Positions 19,040 through 26,736 of a stretch of DNA of 64,000 nt are shown here, piece after piece. The position numbers and the translations under genes were made by a program. Every line of letters starts with the position of its first letter. The stretch's first letter is position 1. The notes under the pieces are model-generated. The model made no database searches, had not been told where the DNA came from, and saw only the letters and a list, made by a program, of their open reading frames with translations. Source of the DNA: Cohnella sp. OV330 (GTDB lineage: Bacteria; Bacillota; Bacilli; Paenibacillales; Paenibacillaceae); assembly GCF_900112065.1 (NCBI RefSeq), contig NZ_FOKE01000014.1, forward strand, positions 186,001 through 250,000. Reading direction: 5' to 3'.

Positions 19040-20098
19040 TTATTTTTTCGGAATGAACCGCAGATCCAGGATCTTGTCGACGTCGTAAATTATATCCTGG
19101 AAGCCCAGGTCGACTTGAACCTGCTGCGTATCCTTCAGCGCGTTCAGGTCTACGTCGGGATTGTTCTCCCACAGCACGTTTTCGCGTTCGAACGCTTTGT
19201 CCACCGCGGCCGGATCGATCTTCACGTTTTCGAGGAAGTACTTCTTGTACTCGTCCAGGTTGCTCTTGGCGTAGTCCTGCGACTTGAAGTACGCGCGCAG
19301 CAGCTTCTCGACGAGCTCCGGATGATTCTCGATAAAGTCGTTCCGGGAGGCCAGGACGCCGGTATGGAACGTCGGCAGGTAATCCCAGCCCTTGGCGAGA
19401 ATCTTGCCGGTGCCTTCAAGCTCCGCGAGAGAAGCGAACGGCTCGTGAATGATCGTCGCGTCGACTTGGCCGGACTTCAAGCTTGCGTAAGCCGCGTCGT
19501 TGACGCCGTCCGCGAGGTATGTAACATCGTCCTTGGTCAGGCCATGCGCCTTCAAGATCGTCTGGGTGTATACGTCTAATCCGCTGCCGAGAACGGCGGC
19601 GCCGACCTTCTTGCCCTTGAGGTCTTCGACGCTATCGATGCCCGTTCTGGCGACCAGGTAAAACGGCCCCTTCGTGCGGAACATCGAGGAGACGATCTTG
19701 ACCGGCGCTCCCTTGCCCGCGGCCACGATGACGTTCGTTGTCGCGACGTCCACGATGTCGACATCCTTGCTCGTCAGCGCTTCGATCGGTTTCTGGGTGG
19801 AGATCAGTTCGACGTCCAGCCCCTCTTCCTTGAAGAAGCCCTTCTCGATGCCGAAGCGCACGGCCAGTCCGCTTACGCCGTTAAACGGGGCGTACCGGAT
19901 CTTCTGCAGCTCCGCGGATGCGGGAGCCGATGCCGATGCCGACGCAGATGCTCTAGCGGAAGCCGTCGGCGCTACGCTTTCGGACGCCGTAGAGGAAGCC
20001 GCGCCTCCCGAATTATTGTTGTTGCCGCCGCAGCCGGCGAGCACGAGGGCAAGCGCCGCCGTTACGATTCCGGTTCCCATCCATCTTTTCTTCAACAT
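19040..20098 (-). CDS. ABC transporter substrate-binding lipoprotein, SsuA/NitT-like
   Basis: 352 aa. The signal peptide ends in lipobox VLAGC (lipidated Cys23). An Asn/Ser/Ala-rich linker follows, containing an SASASASA tract (about residues 48-60). The mature part is of NMT1/SsuA type (KIRYAPFNGVSGLAVRFGIEKG-like opening, KKVGAAVLGS, ATIIHEPFASL). It delivers substrate to the SsuC-like permease encoded 51 bp upstream. Sulfonates or aliphatic sulfates are likely in view of the LLM oxygenase and sulfurtransferase in the same operon; the pocket cannot be read from sequence. Confidence 0.93.
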   Translation of the reverse strand: MLKKRWMGTGIVTAALALVLAGCGGNNNNSGGAASSTASESVAPTASARASASASASAPASAELQKIRYAPFNGVSGLAVRFGIEKGFFKEEGLDVELISTQKPIEALTSKDVDIVDVATTNVIVAAGKGAPVKIVSSMFRTKGPFYLVARTGIDSVEDLKGKKVGAAVLGSGLDVYTQTILKAHGLTKDDVTYLADGVNDAAYASLKSGQVDATIIHEPFASLAELEGTGKILAKGWDYLPTFHTGVLASRNDFIENHPELVEKLLRAYFKSQDYAKSNLDEYKKYFLENVKIDPAAVDKAFERENVLWENNPDVDLNALKDTQQVQVDLGFQDIIYDVDKILDLRFIPKK

Positions 20099-20149
20099 GG
20101 TTTCTCTCTCCTCAAAAGTAACTGTTTATGTGTTAAACCGTGTAACTGA

Positions 20150-20929
20150 TTAAGATGACTTCCACTTCAGCACGACCCGCTTCTCCAGCAGATCGATAAC
20201 GCCGATAATAAGCACCGATACGACCGTCACGACCGTGATGATCCCGAACGCCTTCGCCGTGTCGTACAGGGATGTCGCTTGCACCAGCAGGTTGCCGAGC
20301 CCGTCCTTGGACGCGACCATCTCTCCGAACAGCGCGCCGACGAGTCCGGTTGCCGCCGATACTCTCAGCGAGACGAAGATCGTAGGCGCCGCCGAAGGCA
20401 GGATGACCTTGACGATCGTCTGCAGCTTGGAAGCCTCGAACACCCGTGCCACCTTGAGATGCGCTTCCGCCGTCTGCTTGATGCCGGTGATGGTATTGAA
20501 CGCGATCGTAAAAAAGCAAAACAGGAACACGATCGCGACCTTGTGCGACAGCCCGATACCGAGCCAGAGCATCAAGAGCGGTATGATCGTTACCTTCGGA
20601 ATCGCCAGGAGCGCCGAGAGGAACGGCCGGAAGAAATTTTCCGCATGCGGCACGAGCACGAGGAACATCCCGGTCGCGATGCCCGCGAACGCGCTCAGCA
20701 GGTACCCCGCCGCGAATTCCTTAAGCGTCACGAGCAAGTCGTGGAAAATCTCGCCGTCCGCGAACAGCTTGTAAATCTCCTCCGCGACCTGGGTCGGTTT
20801 CGACAGATACAAGCTGCCGACGATCTCCGCTCGTACGAGGTATTCGATCATGCCCAGGCAAGCGAGCAACAGCGCGACTTGCCCGATGAGAATGCGCCAC
20901 CGGTAGCGCTTTTTGCCGTCATAGCCCAT
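20150..20929 (-). CDS. ABC transporter permease, SsuC/TauC-like
   Basis: 259 aa with about six membrane helices and the cytoplasmic coupling region HLKVARVFEASKLQTIVKVI, followed by LPSAAPTIFVSLRVS, as in the SsuC/TauC family. The start ATG at 20929 lies 18 bp after the stop of the LLM oxygenase gene. It forms the membrane channel for the SsuA-like and SsuB-like proteins encoded next. Confidence 0.93.
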   Translation of the reverse strand: MGYDGKKRYRWRILIGQVALLLACLGMIEYLVRAEIVGSLYLSKPTQVAEEIYKLFADGEIFHDLLVTLKEFAAGYLLSAFAGIATGMFLVLVPHAENFFRPFLSALLAIPKVTIIPLLMLWLGIGLSHKVAIVFLFCFFTIAFNTITGIKQTAEAHLKVARVFEASKLQTIVKVILPSAAPTIFVSLRVSAATGLVGALFGEMVASKDGLGNLLVQATSLYDTAKAFGIITVVTVVSVLIIGVIDLLEKRVVLKWKSS

Positions 20930-20947
20930 GTGGCTCTGCTCCCTTCC

Positions 20948-22333
20948 TTACTCGCCCGCCCCTTGCAGGGCTGCCTTCTTGGCGAACCGATTCTCGGGAA
21001 CGGACAGGCCGAAGTGCCCGCGAAACGTATCCGCCTCGTACTCTGTCCTAAACAGGCCGCGGCGCTGGAGCACCGGAACGACCAGGTCGACGAACAGGTC
21101 GAGCCCGCCCGGCATGTACGGAGGGCAGATATTGAAGCCGTCGGCCGCGCCCCCTTCGAACCACTCCGCCATCTGATCCGCGATCTCCTCCGGATTGCCG
21201 ACGATGAGCAGATGGCCGCGCGACGTGGCTGCGAAGTAGTGGAACAGCTCGCGGACGGTGATATCTTCGCGGCCTTCCGCCTTCTGCGCCAGCGCGACGA
21301 GCCACCTCGCCTCGTCTCCCGGAAGCGACGAGAGCGACAGATCCGGAAGCGGACCGTCCAACGGATACGCGGCAAGGTCGATCCCGATCCTCGCGGACAA
21401 CGGCGCCACGTCGTAGTTGGTCATGAGCAGCGAATTCAGCTCCCGGTACTTCGCGCGCGCTTCCTCGGACGTGCGGCCGACGAGCGGCACGAGGCCCGGC
21501 AGAATGAACACTTCATCGGGGCTTCTGCCGTACTGCACGGCCTTCGTCTTGATCTCGGCGTAGAACGCCTTCGCGAGCTCGAGCAGAATCTGCCCGGTGA
21601 ATACGGCGCTCGACTGCTTCGCGCCCAGATCCCGGCTGCGCTCGGACGTGCCCGCGTTCAGCAGCGGAATCTGACCTTGCGGCGGCCTCGCCACGTTCAG
21701 CGGGCCCGCGACGGAGAAATGCTCGCCGACATGATCGATCCGGTGCACCTTACTGCCGTCGACGAACTGTCCGGTCTCCTTGTTCCTGACGAACGCTTCG
21801 TTTTCCCAAGAATCCCACAACTCCTGCACGATCTTCACGAACTCGTCCGCGTAGTCGTAGCGCTGGGAGTTGTCCCAGTGCTTCTCCCGGCTGTAGTTCT
21901 GAGCCGCCCGCACGTCCATGCCGGTCACGACGTTCCAGGCGAGACGGCCGCCGCTCAAGTAATCGAGCGAAGCCGTCTGGCGCGCGACCGTGTAAGGCTC
22001 GGAGTACGTCGTGTTCGCCGTTACGATCAACCCGATCTTCTCGGTGACCGCCGCGATGTTCGCGATCATCGTGAACGGCTCAAGACGCACCATCTGCGAC
22101 GGAAACGTGTGCTGCATGTCCGCGCTCGTCGCAAGCGCATCGCCGAGGAAGAAGAAGTCGAACTTCGCCTCCTCCAATCTCTGAGCTACGCGATGCAGAA
22201 ACTTCGGATCGAACGCGCCGTCGGTTGCCGCTTCCGGCAGCCGCCAGCCGGCCGGGTGATAGCCTGTCGAGAACAGGAACAACCCGAGATGGAGTTGGCG
22301 CTTGGACGGCTTGCCTTGATGGGATATCGTCAT
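20948..22333 (-). CDS. LLM-class flavin-dependent monooxygenase (NtaA/SnaA/DszA family)
   Basis: 461 aa with a bacterial luciferase-like TIM barrel. Family segments are easy to see: LGLFLFSTGYHPAGW at the start, FFLGDALATSADMQ, TANTTYSEPYTVARQ, LDYLSGGRLAWNVVTG and NYSREKHW. It needs FMNH2 from a separate reductase and typically desulfonates, desulfurises or hydroxylates small substrates (nitrilotriacetate, dibenzothiophene sulfone, dimethylsulfone types). Location between an aldo/keto reductase and an SsuCAB-like importer points to an organosulfur substrate. No flavin reductase gene is visible here. Confidence 0.92.
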   Translation of the reverse strand: MTISHQGKPSKRQLHLGLFLFSTGYHPAGWRLPEAATDGAFDPKFLHRVAQRLEEAKFDFFFLGDALATSADMQHTFPSQMVRLEPFTMIANIAAVTEKIGLIVTANTTYSEPYTVARQTASLDYLSGGRLAWNVVTGMDVRAAQNYSREKHWDNSQRYDYADEFVKIVQELWDSWENEAFVRNKETGQFVDGSKVHRIDHVGEHFSVAGPLNVARPPQGQIPLLNAGTSERSRDLGAKQSSAVFTGQILLELAKAFYAEIKTKAVQYGRSPDEVFILPGLVPLVGRTSEEARAKYRELNSLLMTNYDVAPLSARIGIDLAAYPLDGPLPDLSLSSLPGDEARWLVALAQKAEGREDITVRELFHYFAATSRGHLLIVGNPEEIADQMAEWFEGGAADGFNICPPYMPGGLDLFVDLVVPVLQRRGLFRTEYEADTFRGHFGLSVPENRFAKKAALQGAGE

Positions 22334-22380
22334 GATGGTTTTCCTCCCATTTTATAGTTTACCAATGCGATAACAAGGGT

Positions 22381-23370
22381 TTATAACGTAAAAAGACCGA
22401 TGCGGCGGGAGAGGTCGTCAATTTCCTTGATCTCCTCGGCCGACAATCTCTCGCTCGCGTGGGCGAGCGAATCGCGGATCTGCTGCGGCTTGGAGGCACC
22501 GAGAATCGCGGAGGTCACGAAGGAATGGCTGAGTACCCAGGAAAGCGCGTACTGCGCCAGCGTCCAGCCTCTCGCCTCGGCCAGCGGGCGAATCCCGTCG
22601 ACGAGCGCGTATGCCGGATTCGCGTCCAGCAGCAGCGCCAACCGCTTTTCACCATGAGCCAGCCTTGATTCCGACGGAGGCGCTTCTCCCTGGCGATACT
22701 TGCCGCTGAGGATTCCCCTGCCGAGCGGGCTGTAGCTAATGACGCCGACCTGCTCAGACTGGACGAACGGCGCGAGCTCCCGCTCGATGCCTCTCGTGAT
22801 GAGGCTGTACTCCGGCTGAACGCTCTCGAATCGATGAAGGCCGTGGAGCGCGCTTACCCCGTGCGCCTTCGCCAGCTGCCAAGCCGCATAGTTGGAACAG
22901 CCGAGGTAGCGGATTTTGCCCTGCTTCACCAGATCGTCCAGCGCCCGCAGCGTCTCCTCGATGGGCGTCTGTGGATCGAACGCGTGAATCTGGTACAGAT
23001 CGACGTGATCCGTCCGCAGCCGGCGGAGACTGTTCTCCAACGCCCGGTAGACGTGGTAGCGGCTTTGTCCTCCGTCGTTGACGCCCGATCCCACATGAGC
23101 GCTGAACTTCGTCGCCAGCAAAATGTCGTTGCGGCGCCCTTGCAGGAGCCGTCCGAGAATCTCCTCGGACTCGCCGAACCGCGAGCGGTCGCCGGTATCC
23201 ATGCCGCTGCCGTATACGTCCGCGGTGTCGATCAGGTTGATCCCCGCCTCCAGCGCCGTATCCAGCACCTCGCCGGACGCCTGCTCGTCGATCCATCGTC
23301 CGAACGCCATCGTTCCAAGGCTTACTTCGGACACTTTAAGTCCCGTTCTTCCCAACCTCCGGTATTGCAT
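22381..23370 (-). CDS. Aldo/keto reductase
   Basis: 329 aa TIM-barrel NADPH reductase. The catalytic tetrad is intact: Asp48 (NLIDTADVYG), Tyr53, Lys88 (LLATKFS) and His129 (LYQIHAFD). The C-terminal cofactor loop has SAILGASKPQQIRDS. I chose ATG 23370, six bases after GAGGAAG, rather than the adjoining TTG at 23373. First gene of the sulfur operon, it lies 47 bp before the LLM oxygenase gene and may reduce the aldehyde left after C-S cleavage (inference). Confidence 0.93.
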   Translation of the reverse strand: MQYRRLGRTGLKVSEVSLGTMAFGRWIDEQASGEVLDTALEAGINLIDTADVYGSGMDTGDRSRFGESEEILGRLLQGRRNDILLATKFSAHVGSGVNDGGQSRYHVYRALENSLRRLRTDHVDLYQIHAFDPQTPIEETLRALDDLVKQGKIRYLGCSNYAAWQLAKAHGVSALHGLHRFESVQPEYSLITRGIERELAPFVQSEQVGVISYSPLGRGILSGKYRQGEAPPSESRLAHGEKRLALLLDANPAYALVDGIRPLAEARGWTLAQYALSWVLSHSFVTSAILGASKPQQIRDSLAHASERLSAEEIKEIDDLSRRIGLFTL

Positions 23371-23395
23371 CAAACTCTTCCTCGCTTCCGTTACG

Positions 23396-23449
23396 ACAAA
23401 AAGGACAAACGTAGGTCGCTTCGCGAATTCAGCGACTCTCCGTCTGTCC
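23396..23449 (-). terminator. Intrinsic terminator or attenuator ahead of the aldo/keto reductase gene
   Basis: On the minus strand GGACAGACG (23441-23449) pairs with CGTTTGTCC (23403-23411) with one wobble. An inner stem GTCGCT/AGCGAC is followed by TTTTTG. It ends 25 bp before the reductase start, too close to leave room for a promoter after it. Confidence 0.6.
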
Positions 23450-23503
23450 GGTCGAGTTGTCGTATGTAATAGTAATAAAATAGATGCGGTTGTCGTCAGC
23501 CCG

Positions 23504-24364
23504 CTAGTTCAGGAGCAACGCCGCGGAAGCCGCGTGTCCGAGAGATACGGCCAATTCGTAGGGCGTCTCTCCGTTTGCGTTCTTCGCCGTCTTGTCGGCT
23601 CCGTATCCGAGAAACTTCTCGATCAGGCCCGCTTTGTCGAAATAAGCCGCCACGTGCAGCACGTTGAAGCCTTTTCGAAGCTCGCCCTCGCATAGGGCAT
23701 GGATGTCGGCTCCGTGCGCCATCAGCAAGTCTACGAGATGCCCATAGTCGCCGAAAACGGTCGCGTGGATCGCTTTGTTGTTCAAGCTGCCGTCTCGGCT
23801 TCGCGCATGAATGTCGACGCCCCGGTTCAGCAGCAGCTCCACCGTCTCGGTATTGCCGAAGTGCACGGCCAGCGATAGGAGCGGGAACCCGTCATGGCTG
23901 TAGGCGTTCAGCAGCTCCGGAGATTGGTCCAGCAGTTCCTCCACCCTGGCGTTGTAACCGACCGCGGCGGCCTCGAACACGTTCAGCCTGCCCGCCCCGT
24001 TCCGCAGCAGCAGCTCCTTGATGTCGTTCGCCCGAAGCAGCGCCGCCATCAGTACGGGCGTCTCCCCTTGCGGGTTGCTGGCGTTCACCAGGCTCGCGTC
24101 CCGGTGGATCAGCTCGGCGACCTTGTCGATGTCGCGGTGCTTCACCGCCTCGAACATCTCGTTCTTCAGCCGCTGAAGGTTATCTGCCTGCTCCCTTGCC
24201 CGTACCAGCAGATCGTGGGAAGCCCGCACGCCGACATTCACGAAATGGGCGACCGCCCTCGAGCGATTGGACTCGAGCCCGGACTCGACGAGCAAATCAA
24301 CGGCCTTGAGCACCTCATCGTCCAGTCGGATGGAAAGCACGGCAGTGCTTTTTTTCTTCGGCAT
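23504..24364 (-). CDS. Ribbon-helix-helix domain fused to ankyrin repeats
   Basis: 286 aa. Residues about 7-48 (TAVLSIRLDDEVLKAVDLLV, then ESNRSRAVAHFVNVG) have the strand-helix-helix pattern of a MetJ/Arc/CopG DNA-binding domain. A coiled linker (about 48-65) leads to about six ankyrin repeats from residue 67 to the end (GETPVLMAALLRANDIKELL, GFPLLSLAVHFGNTETVELL, GETPYELAVSLGHAASAALL). No signal peptide. Such a fusion suggests a repressor whose DNA binding is governed by a protein partner. A palindrome overlaps its own presumed transcription start. The start ATG is behind GAGGAG. Confidence 0.88.
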   Translation of the reverse strand: MPKKKSTAVLSIRLDDEVLKAVDLLVESGLESNRSRAVAHFVNVGVRASHDLLVRAREQADNLQRLKNEMFEAVKHRDIDKVAELIHRDASLVNASNPQGETPVLMAALLRANDIKELLLRNGAGRLNVFEAAAVGYNARVEELLDQSPELLNAYSHDGFPLLSLAVHFGNTETVELLLNRGVDIHARSRDGSLNNKAIHATVFGDYGHLVDLLMAHGADIHALCEGELRKGFNVLHVAAYFDKAGLIEKFLGYGADKTAKNANGETPYELAVSLGHAASAALLLN

Positions 24365-24384
24365 GGTTCTCCTCGTCGCTTACA

Positions 24385-24413
24385 TGTAATTAAAATTACA
24401 AAATTACTATAGC
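24385..24413 (-). promoter_or_regulatory. Promoter -10 and palindromic operator of the RHH-ankyrin gene
   Basis: TATAGT (minus strand, 24408-24413) is followed at start-site distance by the near-palindrome TGTAATT-TT-AATTACA (24385-24400). Ribbon-helix-helix repressors commonly bind such short AT-rich dyads, so autoregulation is plausible. Confidence 0.5.
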
Positions 24414-24477
24414 ACGGGTTGCGGCATTTGAATAGCCTTTTATTCCGACATTTTTAGATGGTTTTATAGTTAAAAAC

Positions 24478-24515
24478 AAAAATGCCCGCCATTGAAACGC
24501 ATGGCAAACATTTTT
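24478..24515 (-). terminator. Terminator-like hairpin, shares right arm with 28587-28620
   Basis: On the minus strand AATGTTTGCCAT pairs with ATGGCGGGCATT (three G-U wobbles) around a GCGTTTCA loop and is followed by TTTTTG. It lies just beyond the ABC-exporter remnant. The loop and one arm recur, with a single change, at 28599-28620. Confidence 0.55.
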
Positions 24516-24539
24516 CGGCCTCTTAAGAGAGATGACATG

Positions 24540-24865
24540 ATCCTGTAAGAATCCGCGGGGCGATCGCATTTGAGGCTCCTCCGCCTCCAGGACGGCGGGA
24601 CGCTTTTTCATAAACGCGTAGATTCGTCCCGCTTGATTCATCAGCATGCGCTGCTCCGTTACATTCGAGACGACCTGGGTCATTTGAAATGTCACTGTCG
24701 TGTAATAGAGGGCGAATGCGACAAACTCGCCGATAGAGACCGCTTGAGACCGCACAAGCGCAATACCGAACGCAAACACCAAGATTAATCCGATGTGAAC
24801 GGATAAATTACGGAAGCCTCCCCTTATATAGGCATATACATTTTGGCAACGAAGCGGACATTCGC
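24540..24865 (-). pseudogene. Remnant of an ABC exporter (transmembrane domain)
   Basis: In-frame sequence reads YAYIRGGFRNLSVHIGLILV, then FAFGIALVRSQAVSIGEFVA and VTEQRMLMNQAGRIYAFMKK. This is the last helices of a type I exporter membrane domain and its linker to the ATPase (VLEAEEPQ). The ATPase domain is absent: the frame runs into unrelated sequence and a terminator. The upstream membrane helices are missing too, and no start is visible. Bounds are approximate. It is a fragment of about 95 codons from a protein usually near 580 aa. Confidence 0.65.
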
Positions 24866-25153
24866 GAGCTCGGCGAGGTCATTAGGATCCTCGTCATTGG
24901 AACCCTCAAGCCGGTCGTGTATCGATCCCATCTATCAGTTTCGTTTCAATTGTTGTCAAATCCGCGAGGCAGATGAAAAACGGGAACCTCTTTTGTCCGC
25001 CCGGATTCCATGCTTTAGTCAATTGACGACTTTTTTGTGATAAAATAAAGAAAGTGATGCTCACAGGAAACGGAGAAGACGGGTTAATCCCGAACCGTAC
25101 GGGGTAATTATCCTATGCTTATTTTCCCTTGCAGGAGAGAGGAGGTGTTGGCC
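24866..25153. other. Non-coding spacer before the HTH gene
   Basis: No gene is supported. A TTGACG at 25023-25028 followed by AT-rich sequence (TAAAATAAAG, 25041-25050) may be the promoter of the HTH gene, though the spacing to a good -10 is not ideal. Confidence 0.4.
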
Positions 25154-25831
25154 GTGAAGCGCAACGAAGAAGACGTGCTTCTTCTTCAGGCGATGAAGGA
25201 TACGCAGGACAAACGAATGTTTCAACGGTATCAGGCCGTTTTTATGTACAAAAGCGGATATTCGGTCAAAGATATTCAAGGCGTTTCCCATCTTAGCGAA
25301 AAGACGATTTATACGTATATCCGCTCGTACGAACAATCCGGCCTGGAGGGACTGGCTATCGGAAGCTCGCCCGGGGCGCCTCGCAAACTCACGGCTGTGC
25401 AGGAGACCCGCTTGATTCAGCTGATCACGTCCAAGCGGCCCAGCGAACTCGCGCTTGCCGAGCAGTCCAGATGGACGCTCAAGCTCGTATCGACTTTGAT
25501 CGAGCGCGAGTTCAACCAAACCTATACGCCTAGAGGAACGTCAAGGCTGTTACAAGATTTAGGACTCGTATTTTCGGAGTCCAGACCAGCGCAGGCGCTC
25601 GGCGACAAGAAGAAAAGCCGCCCTCATCGCACGATTCGCATCCCCACGATTTTTCTCGTGCACAAGCCCCAAACGGACAGCGACTCGCATCTGCGGTTCA
25701 TCGAGAACACGCTGCAGTTGCATCCGACGGGACGAATCGCGCTTATGCTCGGTCCGGAAGAACGGACGGAGCCGATCGCGGAGGAAGATTTGTATGAACT
25801 TATGTACTATCATCCCGTAGGCAGACCTTGA
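25154..25831 (+). CDS. IS630-type transposase-derived helix-turn-helix protein, no DDE nuclease
   Basis: About 225 aa. The first 140 residues follow the IS630/Tc1-like double HTH: QRYQAVFMYKSGYSVKDIQG, then LSEKTIYTYIRSYEQSGLEG, a GAPRKLT linker, and WTLKLVSTLIEREF with SRLLQDLGLVFS. The DDE catalytic domain that should follow is replaced by a short unrelated tail (LMLGPEERTEPIAEEDLYEL). No inverted repeats were found around it. I placed the start at GTG 25154 because AGGAGG stands nine bases before; the ATG at 25115 has no site. A decayed element or a domesticated DNA-binding protein. Confidence 0.75.
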   Translation: MKRNEEDVLLLQAMKDTQDKRMFQRYQAVFMYKSGYSVKDIQGVSHLSEKTIYTYIRSYEQSGLEGLAIGSSPGAPRKLTAVQETRLIQLITSKRPSELALAEQSRWTLKLVSTLIEREFNQTYTPRGTSRLLQDLGLVFSESRPAQALGDKKKSRPHRTIRIPTIFLVHKPQTDSDSHLRFIENTLQLHPTGRIALMLGPEERTEPIAEEDLYELMYYHPVGRP

Positions 25832-25866
25832 ACCGGCCATTCCCCGGCGCACTGCTCTGATACCGA

Positions 25867-25912
25867 GAGGTTGCCCCCGGTCGGCTTCGCGACTGCGGGA
25901 CAGCCTCTTTTT
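25867..25912 (+). terminator. Terminator of the HTH gene
   Basis: An imperfect long stem (GAGG...GGTCG with CGACTG...CCTC, loop GCTTCG) is followed by TTTTT, 36 bp past the HTH stop. Confidence 0.7.
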
Positions 25913-25926
25913 GAATCGGCGGTCTA

Positions 25927-26262
25927 TCAGGTAAGCCGGCCCGCATCGAACAGAACTTCGAGCGACTGGACGCTATCCCACGTTTTCTGAAGCATCTCGA
26001 TCGATTCCGTATCGACGGGGATCGCGCTGCCGCGGTCCGTCGCTTCCTCTATCGCTTCGTCGGCAGGATTGCTCCTCGTATAGAAAATGATATGATCCGC
26101 TTCTTCGCCCTTCTCCAGGAAAATCGACTCGACCACAATATTTTCGCTTCTCATCGTCTCGTAGACGAAATCCATTTTGTTTACCTGCATATCTTTGACG
26201 AAATCTATAAATTCTTGGGTCATTCCCGGCTTGATTTTTACTTTCAGACATTGGACTTCCAC
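25927..26262 (-). CDS. DUF6176 family protein
   Basis: 111 aa, cytoplasmic, small alpha/beta protein reading VEVQCLKVKIKPGMTQEF, then MRSENIVVESIFLEKG and DHIIFYTRSNP. This resembles the dimeric ferredoxin-like DUF6176 proteins I know of; function unknown. I chose the GTG at 26262, eight bases after GAGGTGG, because the conserved part begins there. An earlier start at 26310 would add 16 unconserved residues. It is a single gene, convergent with the HTH gene. Confidence 0.75.
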   Translation of the reverse strand: MEVQCLKVKIKPGMTQEFIDFVKDMQVNKMDFVYETMRSENIVVESIFLEKGEEADHIIFYTRSNPADEAIEEATDRGSAIPVDTESIEMLQKTWDSVQSLEVLFDAGRLT

Positions 26263-26736
26263 GTGAATCCCACCTCTCTTTATGAATGGCGAGCGGTCGA
26301 ACGAGGTCAATCTGGTGTATTTATTTCTAGAATTAACCTTTCCCCTGCTGGATGAAACCGAGGTCCGGCGACCGGCGCCACGCGCCGATCGATCTCGTCA
26401 TTAACGATTCAATCGGAGCCCGCCGTTGTCTAATACGTATCGCTCGCTTATCTTTGAAGAAATGGTTTACTTATTCCCGCGTGCATTTTTTCTTATCGCG
26501 AAGCCGCTATTCAACCTTTTTGCGGTCGTCGTCTGCAAACCGATTAGTTCACCTGTCGAAGCTAAACGAAACGTCCGCCCCGTATCCTTGTCCCGGAGCG
26601 TACGCTCGGTCCGGGCATCGCGTTCTATCTGCAAGCGTCAGCCCGACGGAGGCTTGGCGGCCGTTCTATCAATCAGGAGCAAATGTGAGAGTGTCATTCC
26701 GACGCGGCACAACGACTCTCTCCGCGGCGGCGGTCT
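26263..26736. other. Intergenic region without recognisable gene
   Basis: Open frames on both strands here have Ser/Arg-rich, low-complexity translations and no Shine-Dalgarno sites. I see no motif beyond AT-rich promoter-like patches before the DUF6176 gene. Confidence 0.5.

Noticed and set aside
20279-22357. Plus-strand frame of 692 codons
   Set aside because: Antisense to the permease and LLM genes, which have clear motifs; the frame itself has none.
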